A stretch of DNA of 64,000 nucleotides from Gambelia wislizenii. Its lineage: Eukaryota > Chordata > Lepidosauria > Squamata > Crotaphytidae. Made by a program: the position numbers and the translations under genes. The notes beneath the pieces were generated by a model, which was not told the DNA's origin, made no database searches, and saw only the letters and a program-made list of their open reading frames with translations. The stretch is taken from NCBI GenBank assembly GCA_030847615.1, contig JAUMIR010000003.1, forward strand, positions 76,766,001 to 76,830,000, in the 5' to 3' direction. Positions 1 through 12,013 of this stretch are shown here, one piece after another (the first letter of the stretch is position 1; each line of letters begins with the position of its first letter).

Positions 1-880
1 GATACTAATGAGATCACTGCAAATTACTGCTCCCTATGCCAACCAAATCGTGTACCTTAGACTTACAGTGTATTATTTGGGTAGAAAAGATCTCATTCAA
101 ACACAATCTTAAAGACTAGACTAGCAGCATATGTAGATGTAAAGTTTAATTCTTCACTGAAAATAATGAACTCTTCCATTATCATCACAAGTAATGAAAA
201 CCTTCCAGTGTGTTCCTGTCACAAAGACTGTAGCATCCATTAACATCCATTGCACTAGGTGCAAAAATGTGTCTTGGTTGTGAATGCTGTACATGTCTAT
301 TGTATACACAGAAGTTATTGTTCTATAATTTTGTTGTCTTACATGCAAACCTTCATACTATACAGCTCCTGGCACTTGAGTGAGTATCTTACAAAACTTT
401 CATCCATTTCAAAATGGAAAATATTTCATTGGAGGGTTTTTTCCTACATTTTTCTACTAGGAAGGGAGATCCCCTCATTTCCCCGGCCTTCATATCTTTA
501 CGCTTGCCTGGAAATAAGTAATGCTACGTATAGTGAGACTTACTTCTAAGTAAACATGAAAAAGATTCTGCTATTATAATCCAAAACTGCATGGCCCACA
601 TACCTCTTCAAACTCATGTTGCTTTCTCTAACTTCAGATTAGGGAAATGAACCCGCATTTCCAGTTCCTTGTTATACTAAAGTGAAAAGAATTTCAGCAA
701 AAGAGCTCAGTTTTGAACTTCCTCATCATGCCACTTCTCTGCATTCTTTCTCCAATAAAATAAATACTTGCATTTTTAATTGTAAGGAAAGCAGATTTGT
801 CTGTTTTTAAATGCCAGTTTTACATGTGCCTGGCATTTGAAAGTAGTCAAATGCACTTTTCTTACCTAAATACCCTAAAG
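1..880. other. BTRC intron 1, no recognised element
   Basis: AT-rich DNA. The two short reading frames here have no recognisable domain and look like chance. No repeat family or RNA gene recognised. Confidence 0.6.
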
Positions 881-1119
881 GCACCAGATCCCATTTGATC
901 TTGGAAGCTAAGCAGAGAAAGCCCTGGTTTGTACTTGGAAGGAGACCATCAACGAATGTCAGGTGCTATAGCCTATATTTCAGAGGAAGGAACTGGCAAA
1001 ACCATCTCTGAGTATTCCTTGCCTAAGAAAACCCTATGAAATTCATGGGGTCACCATAAGTTGACAGGCTACTTGAAAGCACATATACACATACACATAC
1101 ATACATACACACACACACA
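881..1119 (+). repeat. 5S rRNA-derived SINE, copy 1
   Basis: The first ~100 bases follow 5S rRNA: GATCTTGGAAGCTAAGCAG, then GTTTGTACTTGGAAGGAGACC (internal-control-region equivalents) and CAGGTGCTATAGCC. The body continues through TTCCTTGCCTAAGAAAACCC to a tail like that of Bov-B (GGGGTCACCATAAGTTGACA, then CTTGAAAGCACA) and ends in an ACACATA-rich simple repeat. The mosaic of a 5S head and a LINE tail is typical of a SINE3-type element, mobilised in trans by a Bov-B/RTE LINE. Confidence 0.85.
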
Positions 1120-1765
1120 TTTACCGGTACATGTGCCATTGTTCTCCTACTGTGATGTCACTGTTTTCATTTAAGCAACTGAAATAATGATACAGTACTT
1201 TAACTTATTATTTTTTCTCTGCTCATAAATCCTTTTATTTGTTCCTTACTAAAGCAGAAATACATCTAGCAATGTTTATTACCCTCAGAAGGGCAAGTGT
1301 TGCTCAAGATTTATGCCTAGCATCACAAAAGTTTCCCTACACATGTATTTAAAGACTTCAGGCTTAATCAAATTCTACAGTGCTGTTGTATGCAGATTTC
1401 AGCATTACAAAACCCTTTAAACTATAATAGACTGACTTCAGAAAACATGGTCTGTCACTTCAAATATTATTTAGGTGATCTAACAAGTGAGACATTTCTG
1501 ATTACAATTCAATGCCAATTAAGTTCGTATTAAACACTAGCTTCAATTTGTGTCACTATTCTTCAGCCAAATCAGCAACATCGGCCATGCTATAAATGAA
1601 AATAAAACTAAAGTTGAACTAAACACAGGAACTCAGCTGTAAATAGAATAGCTGAATATAAATGCTGCTCTCCACGTCAGTGTTTTAAAATATTGTCAAA
1701 GGGCTGTGTCCATATTATGGTCTAAGAGAAACGTAAAGTTGAATTTATTGTGAGTCCACTGCAAA
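1120..1765. other. Intronic DNA, no recognised element
   Basis: AT-rich single-copy-looking sequence. No coding potential, RNA gene or repeat family recognised. Confidence 0.55.
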
Positions 1766-2003
1766 GCCAGTGTGGTGCAGTGATTTAAGTGTTCGACTAC
1801 AACTCGGAAGACCACAATTCGAATCACCAGTTGGCCACAGAAACCCTCTGGGTGACCTTAAGCAAGTCACACTCTCTCAGCCACAGAGGGAGGCAAAAGG
1901 CAAACTCCCCTTTGAACAAATCTTGCCAAAAAAAACCTGTGATACGTTTTCCTTAGGGTCATCAAAAGTTGCAAACATCTTGAAGGCACATAACCACAAT
2001 ACC
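1766..2003 (+). repeat. tRNA-derived SINE with Bov-B-like tail (Sauria type), copy 1
   Basis: It starts GCCAGTGTGGTGCAGTG, has a degenerate B-box (AATTCGAATCACC) and the marker TGACCTTAAGCAAGTCACAC, and ends CTTGAAGGCACATAACCACA. The end resembles the Bov-B 3' end seen at 19313-19358. Somewhat diverged. Confidence 0.85.
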
Positions 2004-2307
2004 TACAGACAGCAAACTGGACAGCAAAGGGTTAAGTTCTCTATCAAAAGAAAGTGGGAATACTAAACCTGACATTCACTCAGGAGAAAGAATTTTCTTA
2101 GTGTCAGGATTCAAAGCATAAATAAATAAATAAATAAAATCTTATAGACTTCCAAACAAGACAGTAAAAACTTAAAGAGGGCCACTTGTACTTTAAAAGG
2201 ATGTGTGTATACATACATGTATATATGATTTTGTCCCTCTCTCCACAAAACAATCTCACATAAATGTCAGTTTTCCTGCGTGCTGAACACAAAAAAGTCC
2301 ATTCTTG

Positions 2308-2442
2308 TTCTGGGTAGAAACAATATGGCCCTCAATATGTTGTTGGACCTCAACTACCAGCATTCCTCACCACTGGCCATGCTGGCTAGAGCTGCTACAA
2401 TTTGTAGTACATCTGGAAACCTGCAAGATTTCCATCCCTGTT
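2308..2442. mobile_element. hAT-like MITE remnant
   Basis: GGCCCTCAATATGTTGTTGG on the left and AGTACATCTGGAAACC near the right form the inverted arms of the common reptilian GGCCCTCCAGATGTTGTTGG MITE. The right edge ends in TTTCCATCCCTG. No coding capacity. Confidence 0.55.
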
Positions 2443-2458
2443 CTAGTCCAATGCCTCG

Positions 2459-4099
2459 GGGGTCATTTACACAGCAAAATAAATTCGCTAAGAATTCGCC
2501 AAGATTCCTAATAGTTCCCACATGTTTCGGTTCAAAGTCGCCTTATTCAGAAGGAGGGGGGCCAAAAAAAAACATAAGTCACAAGGTAAAAGCTTTCACA
2601 GTTTTTCCTGACTTTTAAAAAAAGTTTTGGAAGGTTTCACACTATTTGCTGTGTGAATTACCAGCAACAATTGCGAAGCAGGGGCTTGCAGCAGAGCTGA
2701 GATGCCATTGGTCAGAGGGGGCGGGCTTGCAAGGGATGGCTTGCAAAACTTTATCCACCACTTTTTCACCCCAGCACTTTCCCCTAACCTGTTCTGCTGC
2801 CGTTGCTGTCACTGGGTCTCGGCCGTGCCCCCACCCTATGTTGCCCCAGAGGCCTCAGGAAACTCCCAAGGCCAGCGCCTTCGGTGTGTGTCTGGGTGGC
2901 TAAAGGCCCAACACTGTTGGTACTCCGCCGACGCAGCTGTTTAAACCACCATGCTGCTCCAGAGGTCTCCCCAAGGCCAGCACCTTCGGTGTGGGGAGGA
3001 AGACCAGAGGCCCAATAACAGCAACGGCGCCATGCCATTGCTATCGTTGGGTCTTGTCTGAGCCCCCACACCACACCACCCCAGACGCCTCCAAGGCCAG
3101 AGCCTCGGGGGGGGGGGGCTGGAGGCTCAACGACAGCAACTGTGCTGTACCATTGCTGTCGTTGGCTCTCAGCCGCGCCCCCACCCCGTGCCCCAGAGGC
3201 CCAGGAAGAGGCTGGAGGACAGGCGGACAGTGGGACTATCAGTCTCATCGCCCGCCCTTTCCCCTGATGCTGCCTTTACCTCCTTCCTCCCCCTTCTCTT
3301 CCCAGTTTGCAAGCAGAGAACAGGGAAGAGGGGGGGGATGGAGGAAGAGGCTGCATCTAAGTCCCACCGCCCACCTGTCCTCCGCTGCAGCCTCTTTCTA
3401 TCTTTCCCCTCCCCTCGACTCCGTTCGGTGCTTGCAAACGGGGAAGGGAAGGGGGAGGAAGAAGGGAGAGGCAGCATCGGGGTAAAGAGTGGGCAATGGG
3501 ATTGGCAGTCCCACTGCCCGCCTGTCCTCCTGCAGCCTCTTCCTGGGGCCTCTGGGGCATGGGGTGCAGATGTGGTTGAGAGCCAACGTCATTGGGTCTC
3601 TGGTCACCCTCCCCACCAAAGGCACTGGCCTTGGGGGCATCTGGGGTAGCGTGAGGGGGTGCTCAGACAAGACTCAAGGACAGCAATGGCACGGTGCCAT
3701 TGCTGTCGTTGGACCTCCATTCGCCCCACACACACACCAAAGGCGCTGGCCTTGGAGGCCTCAGTAGCGGCGTGACTGTTTGAACCAGGGCCTCTGGTCA
3801 GTGTCAGCGGTGGGGGGACATGGCTGAGACCCAACGACAGCAATTTCGCTGCACTGTGCCGGGGACTGTCCTTGGACCTCCAGCTGCTCCCCCCACACCA
3901 CAGGCGCCCTTTCTGCCCTGGCGAGAGATAGGCCTCTGTGACTGTCAGTCACAGAGACCACGCCTCCCCGTGTGAACTGCAAATTCGGAAAACTTCCGGA
4001 TGTTATGAGGGAAATCACTTTCCGGAGAAAATTGTGTAAACTACTCGGCACAAGTAAGTCAGCATTTTTCAAATTAAAAACTGTAGTGTAACTGACCCC
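2459..4099. mobile_element. GC-rich fold-back DNA transposon, non-autonomous, 1.64 kb
   Basis: The ends are inverted: GGGGTCATTTACACAGC on the left, and the reverse complement of the right end reads GGGGTCAGTTACACTACAG. The interior is strongly GC-rich with nested inverted blocks: 3203-3240 (GGAAGAGGCTGGAGGACAGG) pairs with 3508-3560, and about 3242-3320 pairs with about 3425-3500. Units such as CATTGCTGTCGTTGG and GGCCAGCGCCTTCGG recur on both strands. The many overlapping reading frames here come from GC-rich repeats and encode no known domain. I could not find a convincing target duplication. It lies in BTRC intron 1 and would look like a CpG island to simple scanners. Confidence 0.65.
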
Positions 4100-5914
4100 T
4101 TAGAGAAACAGGGCACAGTGTAAGTTGTACCCAAATAAAGGTCTACCAGGGGCCACTGGTAATCAAGATAGCCAAAATCACTAAGACTTGAAGTAGTCAG
4201 TCACCATAAAATTAAAAGTTAAATCTAACTGGGATGGTCCTCAAAGGTTCAAGAAGGTAGTAACAGCAAGGGCTTAAGAATTTGTGGTTAGTGGAAAGAC
4301 TGATTAAAGTCTTCCAGGACCCCCTTTGATATGTTCACACCATTATTTATTTATTTATTTTTTAGAAGTTAGCATAACTATCCAAGATGCTACTAGATGG
4401 GAGGAAAATTAACATCTGGTATACTGAAGAAAAAGGAAGCTCTCTCTGCGAGCGGCTGTAGGCAGTGGGTGGCTGAGGAATAGATGGCCTCCCTAGGGGC
4501 CCACGGCGTGCTCGGTGAGCAGCTCTGTGCGGCCTGATCGTCCTCCCTCTGTTCCGGGCGGCAAGCTGCCTTCTTGGAGGAATTCTTCCTCCCCTTGCTG
4601 CTGCCCACTGTTCAGAGGTTAAGGGAAGGCAAGGTAAAAGAAGGTAGGTGGGAAGAAGCAAAAGGAAAAAAGGAAAGGAAAAACTCTTCTTTTTTTTAAA
4701 AAAAAAAGGAGGGATACTAGGGTAAGGTAAGCAGAAAAACAAAGAGCAAGGCTAAAGGAGGTGGAGGGTGGGTAAAGAGATAAAAGTTAGACGGAGGAGA
4801 CGAATCCTGGTCTACTCTGGGCAAAAGCAGGAAGCTGAACTGGCCTCATGGAGATCCGATGGGGAAGAACAAAGGGAATTCAAACCTCTAAAAACCATGA
4901 TGCAATTTCCTGCTTTCCTCTGGGTGGTGACAGGCATTCCCAAATTGTAAGGATTCATCTTCGCTCCTCCCCGCCCCCGAGAATTAAATGGCTTCTCATA
5001 TATTTTATTGACAAAAGAGAGATGCAAGGTCAAAACTGTCTAGACAACATCCATAGGACATCCCTTGCTTACAAGATATTATCACTCAATGTCCATGTGT
5101 GCAACTGTAACCACACTGAGTCCAGATGAAGCCTTGGTTCCTAATACCATAGCTTCATAGGTCAGAAAGGAGCCCCTATTATTATTTTTATCTGCAGAGC
5201 TCTCCTTCTGTGCAATTCTTGCTAGAAAGGGTCAGAAAGAAGAAGTATAAAGGTCAAATGCCACTTCACCAACAAATGTTTCAGATGCCTTTGTGTTGTT
5301 CTATCCTTGGAACACAAAGAGAAATGAGTGATGTGGGTTTGGTTTTAAACAAGGCAGCAATCAACATGCTCCAAGGTGAGTAGCTGGAAAATATTTTGCC
5401 TGAGTGGCCCTGTCACCCTGTTCCAAGGCCTTCCAATTCAGCTAATCCAACTCAGTGTTCTGCAAGCCTTGGATAAACTTAACTGCAATGCAGCCCTTGC
5501 ATACCTCTACTTGCATGCTGCCAAATTCCTGGAGGGAATGTTTCACTGCTCTCAGCTAAGTGGACCCCAAGACACCTGCACTGGTAAGGCTTGCAAATTT
5601 CTTTGCCAGAATTTCACATATAGTTGTCAGAGTGTTACTTTGCTTGGATCCCCTCTTAGGCTGTGTCCAACATACTTTCACATAGCAGAACCTCTACCAC
5701 AAGGAAAGAACCTTATCTCTTGAATAGAAAATCATTTCAAGAGTGTAGTGAATGCATTACTATGGAGAGAAAAGGACTATCTTTTTTTTTTGTTTTGCTG
5801 CCCACCAGCTGGTTTGGACACAGAGAAGGCTTTATTTAATCTTTGATTTCAAAACAAGACTGGATAAGAGATTTGGAAAATAGTCTGCAGTGAATACTCA
5901 TGTTCTGACTACAG
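4100..5914. other. Intronic DNA, no recognised element
   Basis: A small GC-rich block at about 4440-4610 has no recognisable motif, and poly-purine sequence follows at 4640-4720. The 115-codon frame at 5376-5723 is Leu/Cys-rich with no domain I recognise, and I see no splice context for it. Confidence 0.5.
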
Positions 5915-6632
5915 CAGAGGTGGATAACTGCCAGGGCTTGGGGGGAACATTGGCTCTCCAGGGGCCTTGAAGGGCTGCACATGCCCCTGTTGCACTCTCC
6001 TTGCCCCATCCCACAATATATATATAGAGAGAGGGGAGGTATGTTGCCTCTCCCAGTGTGCTGATTGGCTGCTCAGGAAACACACCCAACCAATCACCAC
6101 CCACATGCAAATTCCCTCACCACCTCACAATCCACTCCTGCCACTCAATCTGCACTTAATCTTCATCCCACCCCAGCCTCACAAGGGCCCCTCCCTCTCC
6201 TCATTCCCTCAGCACCAGTCATGGGTTGCAACAGGACCCAGGCAGTCAACTGGCAGTGGAACGCCACTGCTGCTGCTGCCAAGATAGGACCCAGACAGTC
6301 AACTGGCAGTGATAGCAGGCGGCCACTGCTGCTGCCACTGCAACAGGCAGTCAACTTGTGAGGCCTACCGGGTGTTTTTGGGGGGAGTTTTAAAATGGCA
6401 TATATTACGCCGGGTACAGCTAGTTTTCTTATATTTGGAAATTTTGAGGGCTCCAAATGCATCCCTATGTCAGTTCACTTCCTGCATTAAAAAAGGGTCT
6501 ATAATGGCAAGGAGGAGGCCAAAATTTGCCAAATATGGGGAATTGGGCCCCAACATTTTTTTACATTGTAGGTGTGTGGGGGCCTTGGAAGTGTTGCACT
6601 GTGGCCTACAGGCCATACTTTCCCTACCCCTG
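5915..6632. mobile_element. Putative hAT-type non-autonomous transposon
   Basis: The left end CAGAGGTGGATAAC and the reverse complement of the right end, CAGGGGTAGGGAAAG, fit hAT-type termini. Flanking octamers GACTACAG and AAATACAT match at 5 of 8 positions, a weak target duplication. Inside is a two-unit direct repeat around CAGTCAACTGGCAGTG (6240-6345). No transposase ORF remains. Confidence 0.45.
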
Positions 6633-8124
6633 AAATACATGTTCCTACAAGCAAAAAGCAAAGACACTATACGCACTTTCAGAAGACTGCCAGATATCCT
6701 TGCCAGAATCTGCCCATTAATTCTATCTCCCTTTTGAAACCTTTACTAAGATGTTTAACACCTGAAGGAGATTTAGAGATCAATCATCATCTAGGATACA
6801 ACCCCTTAGCAAGATGGAACTGGTCACAGTCACCCTGATAGATAAAGACAATGTCACATGAATTCTGTATGAAATTGGTTTGATTTTTGTTCTGCAGAAT
6901 CCATTAAAAATCTTCCTCACTTTTGGTCACCATCAAATCAGAAGTATAGTTTCTAGGAGCATCCATAATATCAAAGAGAAGTATACAGAATTTATTTAAT
7001 CTGATTACTGACACTATGGGCCCAGCTGGGTCATTCCACCATTCTGAAGACATCACTGGAAATTCTACCAAAGAATGTAAGACCTGTCTGGTTAGCCCTA
7101 GAAAATATCTGGTTTCTTGCAACAGAATTGAAGTTTAGTGCCCCTGTTCTGGACAACACAGGAGAGAAACAGTCAGCTATTAATATCCTGTGCAATGGGA
7201 AAGGATGTCATTTTTTTCAAGTCATGTTCCTCTCTTCCTTACTCCATGTAGGACTCTTCTACACACTAAGTGCGCTCATCAGCTTTGTCTTCTCCCTCGG
7301 AATAGTGACTCAAGGGAAAGGGGTAACATCAGGTAAAGAGTGAATGAGAAGGGTTTATCCCTCCACCAGAGGAAAGGCCAAGCTTGCCAGTTCCTAGATC
7401 TATGGCAGGCTGTGTGCAAATGCCCTGGGGCAACACAGGAGAACTGGAGGTTAATAAGAGAAACAATAGGAAAAGCATTCCATTCCAACTAGGTGTTAAT
7501 ACTTGGAGGTCCCATTCAGAGGCTAATTGATCACAACACTTATACCACCATTTGCACTTGCTCTTTCCACACTGCTTGAAATATGAGTAGGAATGTAAGC
7601 TAGAAGAGGAGAACCTTCTACTCACTCTGGGTATTAGACAAAGGTGACTGCAGCATCCTTGGCGACAGATTTGCAATTCTGCCAAGGAAAACCAATTGGA
7701 GCATTTCTTCCCCAACGGTCAGAAGAAAATATGGAAATGGGAAGGTCAATGAGACCCCCACTTACCATCTCTAAAACAGAGGCAGACCTGTCTTATCTAG
7801 AAAGGGGGGAAAGCCCCCCTCTTTTGACAGGAGGATTAGAATGAGGGAGGAAAATGCAGTGAGGTTAATGCTCCCAGCTAGAACCTGGGAGCAGCAAACA
7901 GACCTTTCTTTTTTTTTTTTTAAAGGGAGAAACTGGGAAATGAAATTGAGGAGGCTCTCCCCTTTAAATGGGAGAGCCCCATCTTTTGCTAGCCCCATAT
8001 TCTCTTAGCCTTTGCTGTTTGCTCTCCTGCACACTGACCGATAACTAGTATGTTAAATACCACTTGCTGTTAGTAAATTTTAACAGACAGTGGCTAAGAT
8101 TCTACACCACCAAGCATAGCATAA
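6633..8124. other. Intronic DNA, mostly unassigned
   Basis: No gene found. Two small GC-rich hairpins stand out: 7800-7825 (AAAGGGGGG/CCCCCCTCTTT) and 7951-7980 (GGCTCTCCCC..GGGAGAGCC). Both lie in a stretch that may be a degraded repeat. Confidence 0.45.
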
Positions 8125-8485
8125 AAGTTCTGCAGGTGGTATTACACCATGGCCCCATCTCACCATCCCAAGGACTCACTATTTCATTGTTATACCCGCC
8201 CCCCATGGCCATTCAGTGGCTGGCAGAGTGAAGGGGAGCAGAGAAGCATCTGCCTGTGTTCACAGACACAGAAGAATGACATCATTCACCAAGTCCTGCC
8301 AGGGTCTTCCAGAAGTCTTGGCGGATGACGGCATCCTTTTGCATCTGGCTAGGACAGTCAGCTGTTTTCTCTGCTCCCCTCTGCTCTCCAGCAGCCACTG
8401 AATGGTCATGGAGGGTGGCTATCACAGAAAAACAGTAAGTCAGGCAGCGCTTTGGTCACATACCAACCTCCACAATAACTAAAGG
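8125..8485. mobile_element. Palindromic (fold-back) MITE
   Basis: Two arms of about 130 bases pair around a spacer at about 8259-8350. The core GGCCATTCAGTGGCTGGCAG at 8207-8226 is matched in reverse by CTGCCAGCCACTGAATGG-like sequence at 8388-8407, and GGGGAGCAGAGAAG pairs with TTCTCTGCTCCCC. Pairing weakens outward, so the exact ends and any target duplication are unclear. Confidence 0.6.
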
Positions 8486-9294
8486 AGGATATACACACTT
8501 GTATGTTGGACTTACATTTGTGTATATCACTAAAAGGATGCGAGCCTATGTGTGTAATTAGATAACAAGTCAGATCACATCCTTTCAATCCAACCATATT
8601 AACACTATTTAATTGGTGAAACATGTCACATGAGACAACACAAACATAAAGCGTCAGCACAGCATTTTGTTTGAGATCGTGTGTGGTAAGCTTCTCTGCC
8701 AAACAACAAAAAGAAGAGTATTTATGGAGAATTTACTTGTGGACTGAATTTAATGTTAAATAGGCTAACCTTTGGATATGACTACAGTGATGAACTACAT
8801 TCAATAAGAAACTAACATTTTTATTTTTAGGAACTGAGAGAATGAAACTACTGCTTCCCAAACAATGCCCGTTCTTGCCAGAGGCAGTAAAGAAGAGCAA
8901 ATGTAATAGAGTCCCTGAGCAATTCTGAAGTGTGACATCTTTAATATAAAAACATTTTTGGACTTAAGGCTGAGTATCTTCAGGGTGTGGTTAAATTCCT
9001 TCTTGCTGAGAAGTACTCCAAGTAGGGATAGATGTGCATAAAATATTTTCTGGTCTAATATAACCTGAATACAGATTCAGAAATATAGGTTTCATTAAAA
9101 AGTAGGTACACACTAAGTAATTAATCTGAATTGTTTTCACAGTAATTTTCAATTCATCAAAAAGTGGGAATGTGCATTTATATCCACACTACTACTACTT
9201 GTTCTGATCTACTCTGTCTTCATTGTCTTTTTTCTTCTTCTTTCTACTTAGACAGAAGGAAGCCCAAGACCAATACAGATTGAGAGAAAGTGTA
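8486..9294. other. Intronic DNA, no recognised element
   Basis: AT-rich; the short frames have no domain. No repeat recognised. Confidence 0.5.
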
Positions 9295-9336
9295 TTTCAT
9301 GTATACCACTTGCAAGACTGGAGATAAGCTGATCAA
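9295..9336. repeat. Left copy of 42-bp target-site duplication
   Basis: This 42-base block (starting TTTCATGTATACCACTT) recurs at 9862-9903 with one mismatch and brackets the LINE insertion exactly. Confidence 0.85.
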
Positions 9337-9861
9337 CACTGGACTGACTATGTGATGAATGTTGCTGTCCTTGAGCAAGCAGGGATCACCAGGATTGAGG
9401 CCATGATTCTGAGAACACAGCTGCGCTGGGCAGGGCACATTTCTAGAATGGAGGACCATCACCTCCCAAAAAGAGTACTCTATGGTGAACTCGTCACGGT
9501 CAGTGTAACAGGGGTGCTCCAAAAAAACAATACAAGGACTCCCTGAAACAACATCTCAGGCTCGGCCAAACTGATCACCAACAATGGTCCGCCCTGGCTT
9601 CACACTGGGAGGCATGGAGAAACATTATCCACAATGCTGCAGCCTTATTTGAGAACTCACGCCAAACAAGTCTTGAAGAGAAACGACAACACAGAAAGAA
9701 TCACAACCCGGAAACATCACCCAAGGAGACCTTCTGCTGTGCTTTCTGCAACCGGAGTTGTTTATCTCGGATTGGCCTTTTTAGTCATCAGCGCACTTGC
9801 ATAAAGCGTGGGATGAGTCCTTCCTGAATCTTTGTTTGCGAAGAAAACCCAGAGAGAGAGG
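9337..9861 (+). mobile_element. 5'-truncated GA-tail LINE, copy 1
   Basis: This is the C-terminal end of a non-LTR retrotransposon ORF2. It begins at CACTGGACTGACTATGTGA and encodes the post-RT segment (VLEQAGITRIEAMILRTQLR, WAGHISRMEDH). A one-base deletion near 9500 shifts the frame. The finger-like end, the stop codon and a 3' UTR of about 30 bases follow, with hairpin TCTTTGTTTGCGAAGA and an AGAGAGAGAG tail. The 42-bp flanking duplication proves a retrotransposition event. Clade assignment (RTE-like) is inferred. Confidence 0.85.
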
Positions 9862-9903
9862 TTTCATGTATACCACTTTCAAGACTGGAGATAAGCTGAT
9901 CAA
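9862..9903. repeat. Right copy of 42-bp target-site duplication
   Basis: Matches 9295-9336 at 41 of 42 positions (G to T at the 18th base). Confidence 0.85.
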
Positions 9904-10228
9904 GCCTATCTCTATAAATTGCTGTTAATATATTAATAGAAGTTGTGTCATGATTGTTTCAACCTACATTTTTTTAACTAAATGTTTTAAGGACTTTTTT
10001 GAAATGTTATCTAAAATCTTAACATCTGGTTTAAAGTAGTAAAATCTGTTTTATTTTGTTTTTTTAAAAAAATATTCTTTTAATCAACCACAAGCTCAAC
10101 TTTAGCCTGCTGACCCAAGAGCTAGGCATAATGAGCCTACAGGTACTGTTTGCACAGGCCAAGCAGTCATTCAATTGAGAGAGAGAAATTTGTGTTTATC
10201 TCAGGTTGCTCATCTATTTTTTAATTAG

Positions 10229-10412
10229 TTAGATTTATATCCTGCTTTTCTTCCAATGAGTTCAAGGCCATGTACATGGTTCTTCATTTACTCTCTCCAC
10301 TTTATCCTCACAATAACCTTCTAAGAAAGATCACCCAGCAAATTTCATCACTCAGTGGGAAGTTAAACCTGGATTTCTGAAATCCCAGTCCAACACTTTT
10401 ACCACAAAACTG
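10229..10412 (-). repeat. CORE/MIR-like tRNA-derived SINE, copy 1
   Basis: In reverse, it has a degenerate tRNA-like head, then a core with TGTGAGGATAAA-type sequence (CTTTATCCTCACAATAACC on plus), then an L2-like tail (TATATCCTGCTTTTCTTCC on plus). The layout is the same as at 52951-53163. Confidence 0.65.
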
Positions 10413-11789
10413 TGAGACTGCACACACAAACACATAGCCTTGCCAAATGCAATTGAGGTCAGCCATATCCATAGTTCTCTAAGATGAAAACCTGTACAAA
10501 GCAATATAATATGCACATGTTTACACTAATAACACAAAGACTTGACAATGCATGAATGTATGCAAGACTACCTTCTCATATGTGATACCTTTTCAGTGTA
10601 TGTACACTATAAGGGTACTCACATCACACTTATAGCAAAACCAGCTTCGCTTTGCATTCTCAAACTGTGGCAACTGAACAAAGACCCAGAACTCTGGCCA
10701 ACTAGTAATTCTAGACCTATACCTGTTTGATGGTTTCACACTTTCTACCCCTTCTGATTCTGTTCCCATTTAGAGGTGCCTGCAATTACAACACCTGGCC
10801 AGCATTAGAAGCTGGGCCAAGTGGATTAATCAGAGTTGGAAATTATAGATGACTTCTGGAAAGATATCCCAAATCATGTAGAAGTGGGGACAAAGATCCC
10901 TCACTCACCCCTTTGCTATCATAGGCAATATGGTAGGCTATCACTTTCCCAAACTAGTTCTTGGCTATATAGGATATTTAGCAATACTCAAAACACAGGC
11001 AAATAATACACACTCACCCAGCTTTACTATAAACTGATCAGCCCAAAGGTTGTATCGCTTGGTCACCCTTCAAATGTATTAGACTTAGTTTTAAGTCCTT
11101 TCCACAGCTCCTCTGGAATCTCATGGAAGGCAACAGTTTCAATACCTTGCCATCCAACAGACCTCCTGGCAATCACTCCTGATCTCAAACATTGTTCCTT
11201 TATATTAACAAACATTTACATATAATGGTTTATGTTGGGAACTGGTGATTCCCCAGGATCCTTTCTACTATATCCCAGCAACACACAATATGCTAACCCA
11301 GCCTTTTAAGAATGATCCAATATCAGTATTAACCTTGTTTTTTTAAAAAAACAAAAAACCTCCAAATTAAAAAAAATTAACAATATAAAGCCCACCATCT
11401 GTATCTCTCACAGTGTCTGGCTATCCACCTGTCACCACCAACCCTCTGAAAAGTAAAAAAATAAAATAAAAATGAGCTTCCCCCGATTGCGTTTTGTAGA
11501 GGGGCGGGATATTGATATTAATAATAATAATAATAATAATTCTAAATCCCACCAGATCGTCCACCCTTCCCTCTTGTGAGGAGGCCTCCTTTCATCAGCT
11601 TTCCTTCAGCACATTCCCAAGCCCCCCAATCAACCTCTGTCCTCCTCCACCAACACTCCGCCACCCGACCACTAACACCATAAAGCCCCCTAAATTCCAG
11701 TTTAGAGCTAATAAACCCCCTTATGCTGTTGTTGTTGTTGTTTAAATAATCACATCTTCAGGACTCCTGAAAACAGAGAGGGGAATGTT
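10413..11789. other. Intron 1, no gene; simple repeats near 11.5 and 11.7 kb
   Basis: Mostly unassigned DNA with an (AAT)n run at 11518-11540 and (GTT)n at 11729-11741. Short Pro-rich frames at 11512-11745 come from C-rich DNA. Confidence 0.5.
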
Positions 11790-12007
11790 ATGCTGGCTGG
11801 CTTGCTTACCCTTCTCTCCTCCCCACACCGCACGGTCCTCCAGCAGTTCCCTCCGCTCCTTTCGCGGGGACCCAGGGTTGCCAGGGGAACCGGTTAGCCC
11901 TCAGGGCCTTCTTCTCTTCCCCCGCCCTCCATCCACCACAAACACACCAGCCAAGGCCGACTTGCTCCCTCCCCTCTCCTCCCCTCCCCTCCGCGCCGGC
12001 TCTCCCT

Positions 12008-12013
12008 CCTCAC
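12008..12013 (-). other. BTRC: 5' splice donor of BTRC exon 1
   Basis: The minus strand reads ATG|GTGAGG across the border. GTGAGG is a common strong donor hexamer. It leaves the reading frame in phase 0 after Met16, the position expected for BTRC. Confidence 0.8.

Noticed and set aside
2646..3843. Dense overlapping reading frames of 70-164 codons on both strands
   Set aside because: They lie in the GC-rich fold-back element, where stops are rare; proteins are low-complexity Pro/Gly/Arg with no domain.
5376..5723. Possible BTRC exon 2 or other exon
   Set aside because: Wrong strand and no resemblance to the sequence expected after BTRC exon 1; no other candidate for exon 2 found in 1-12000.
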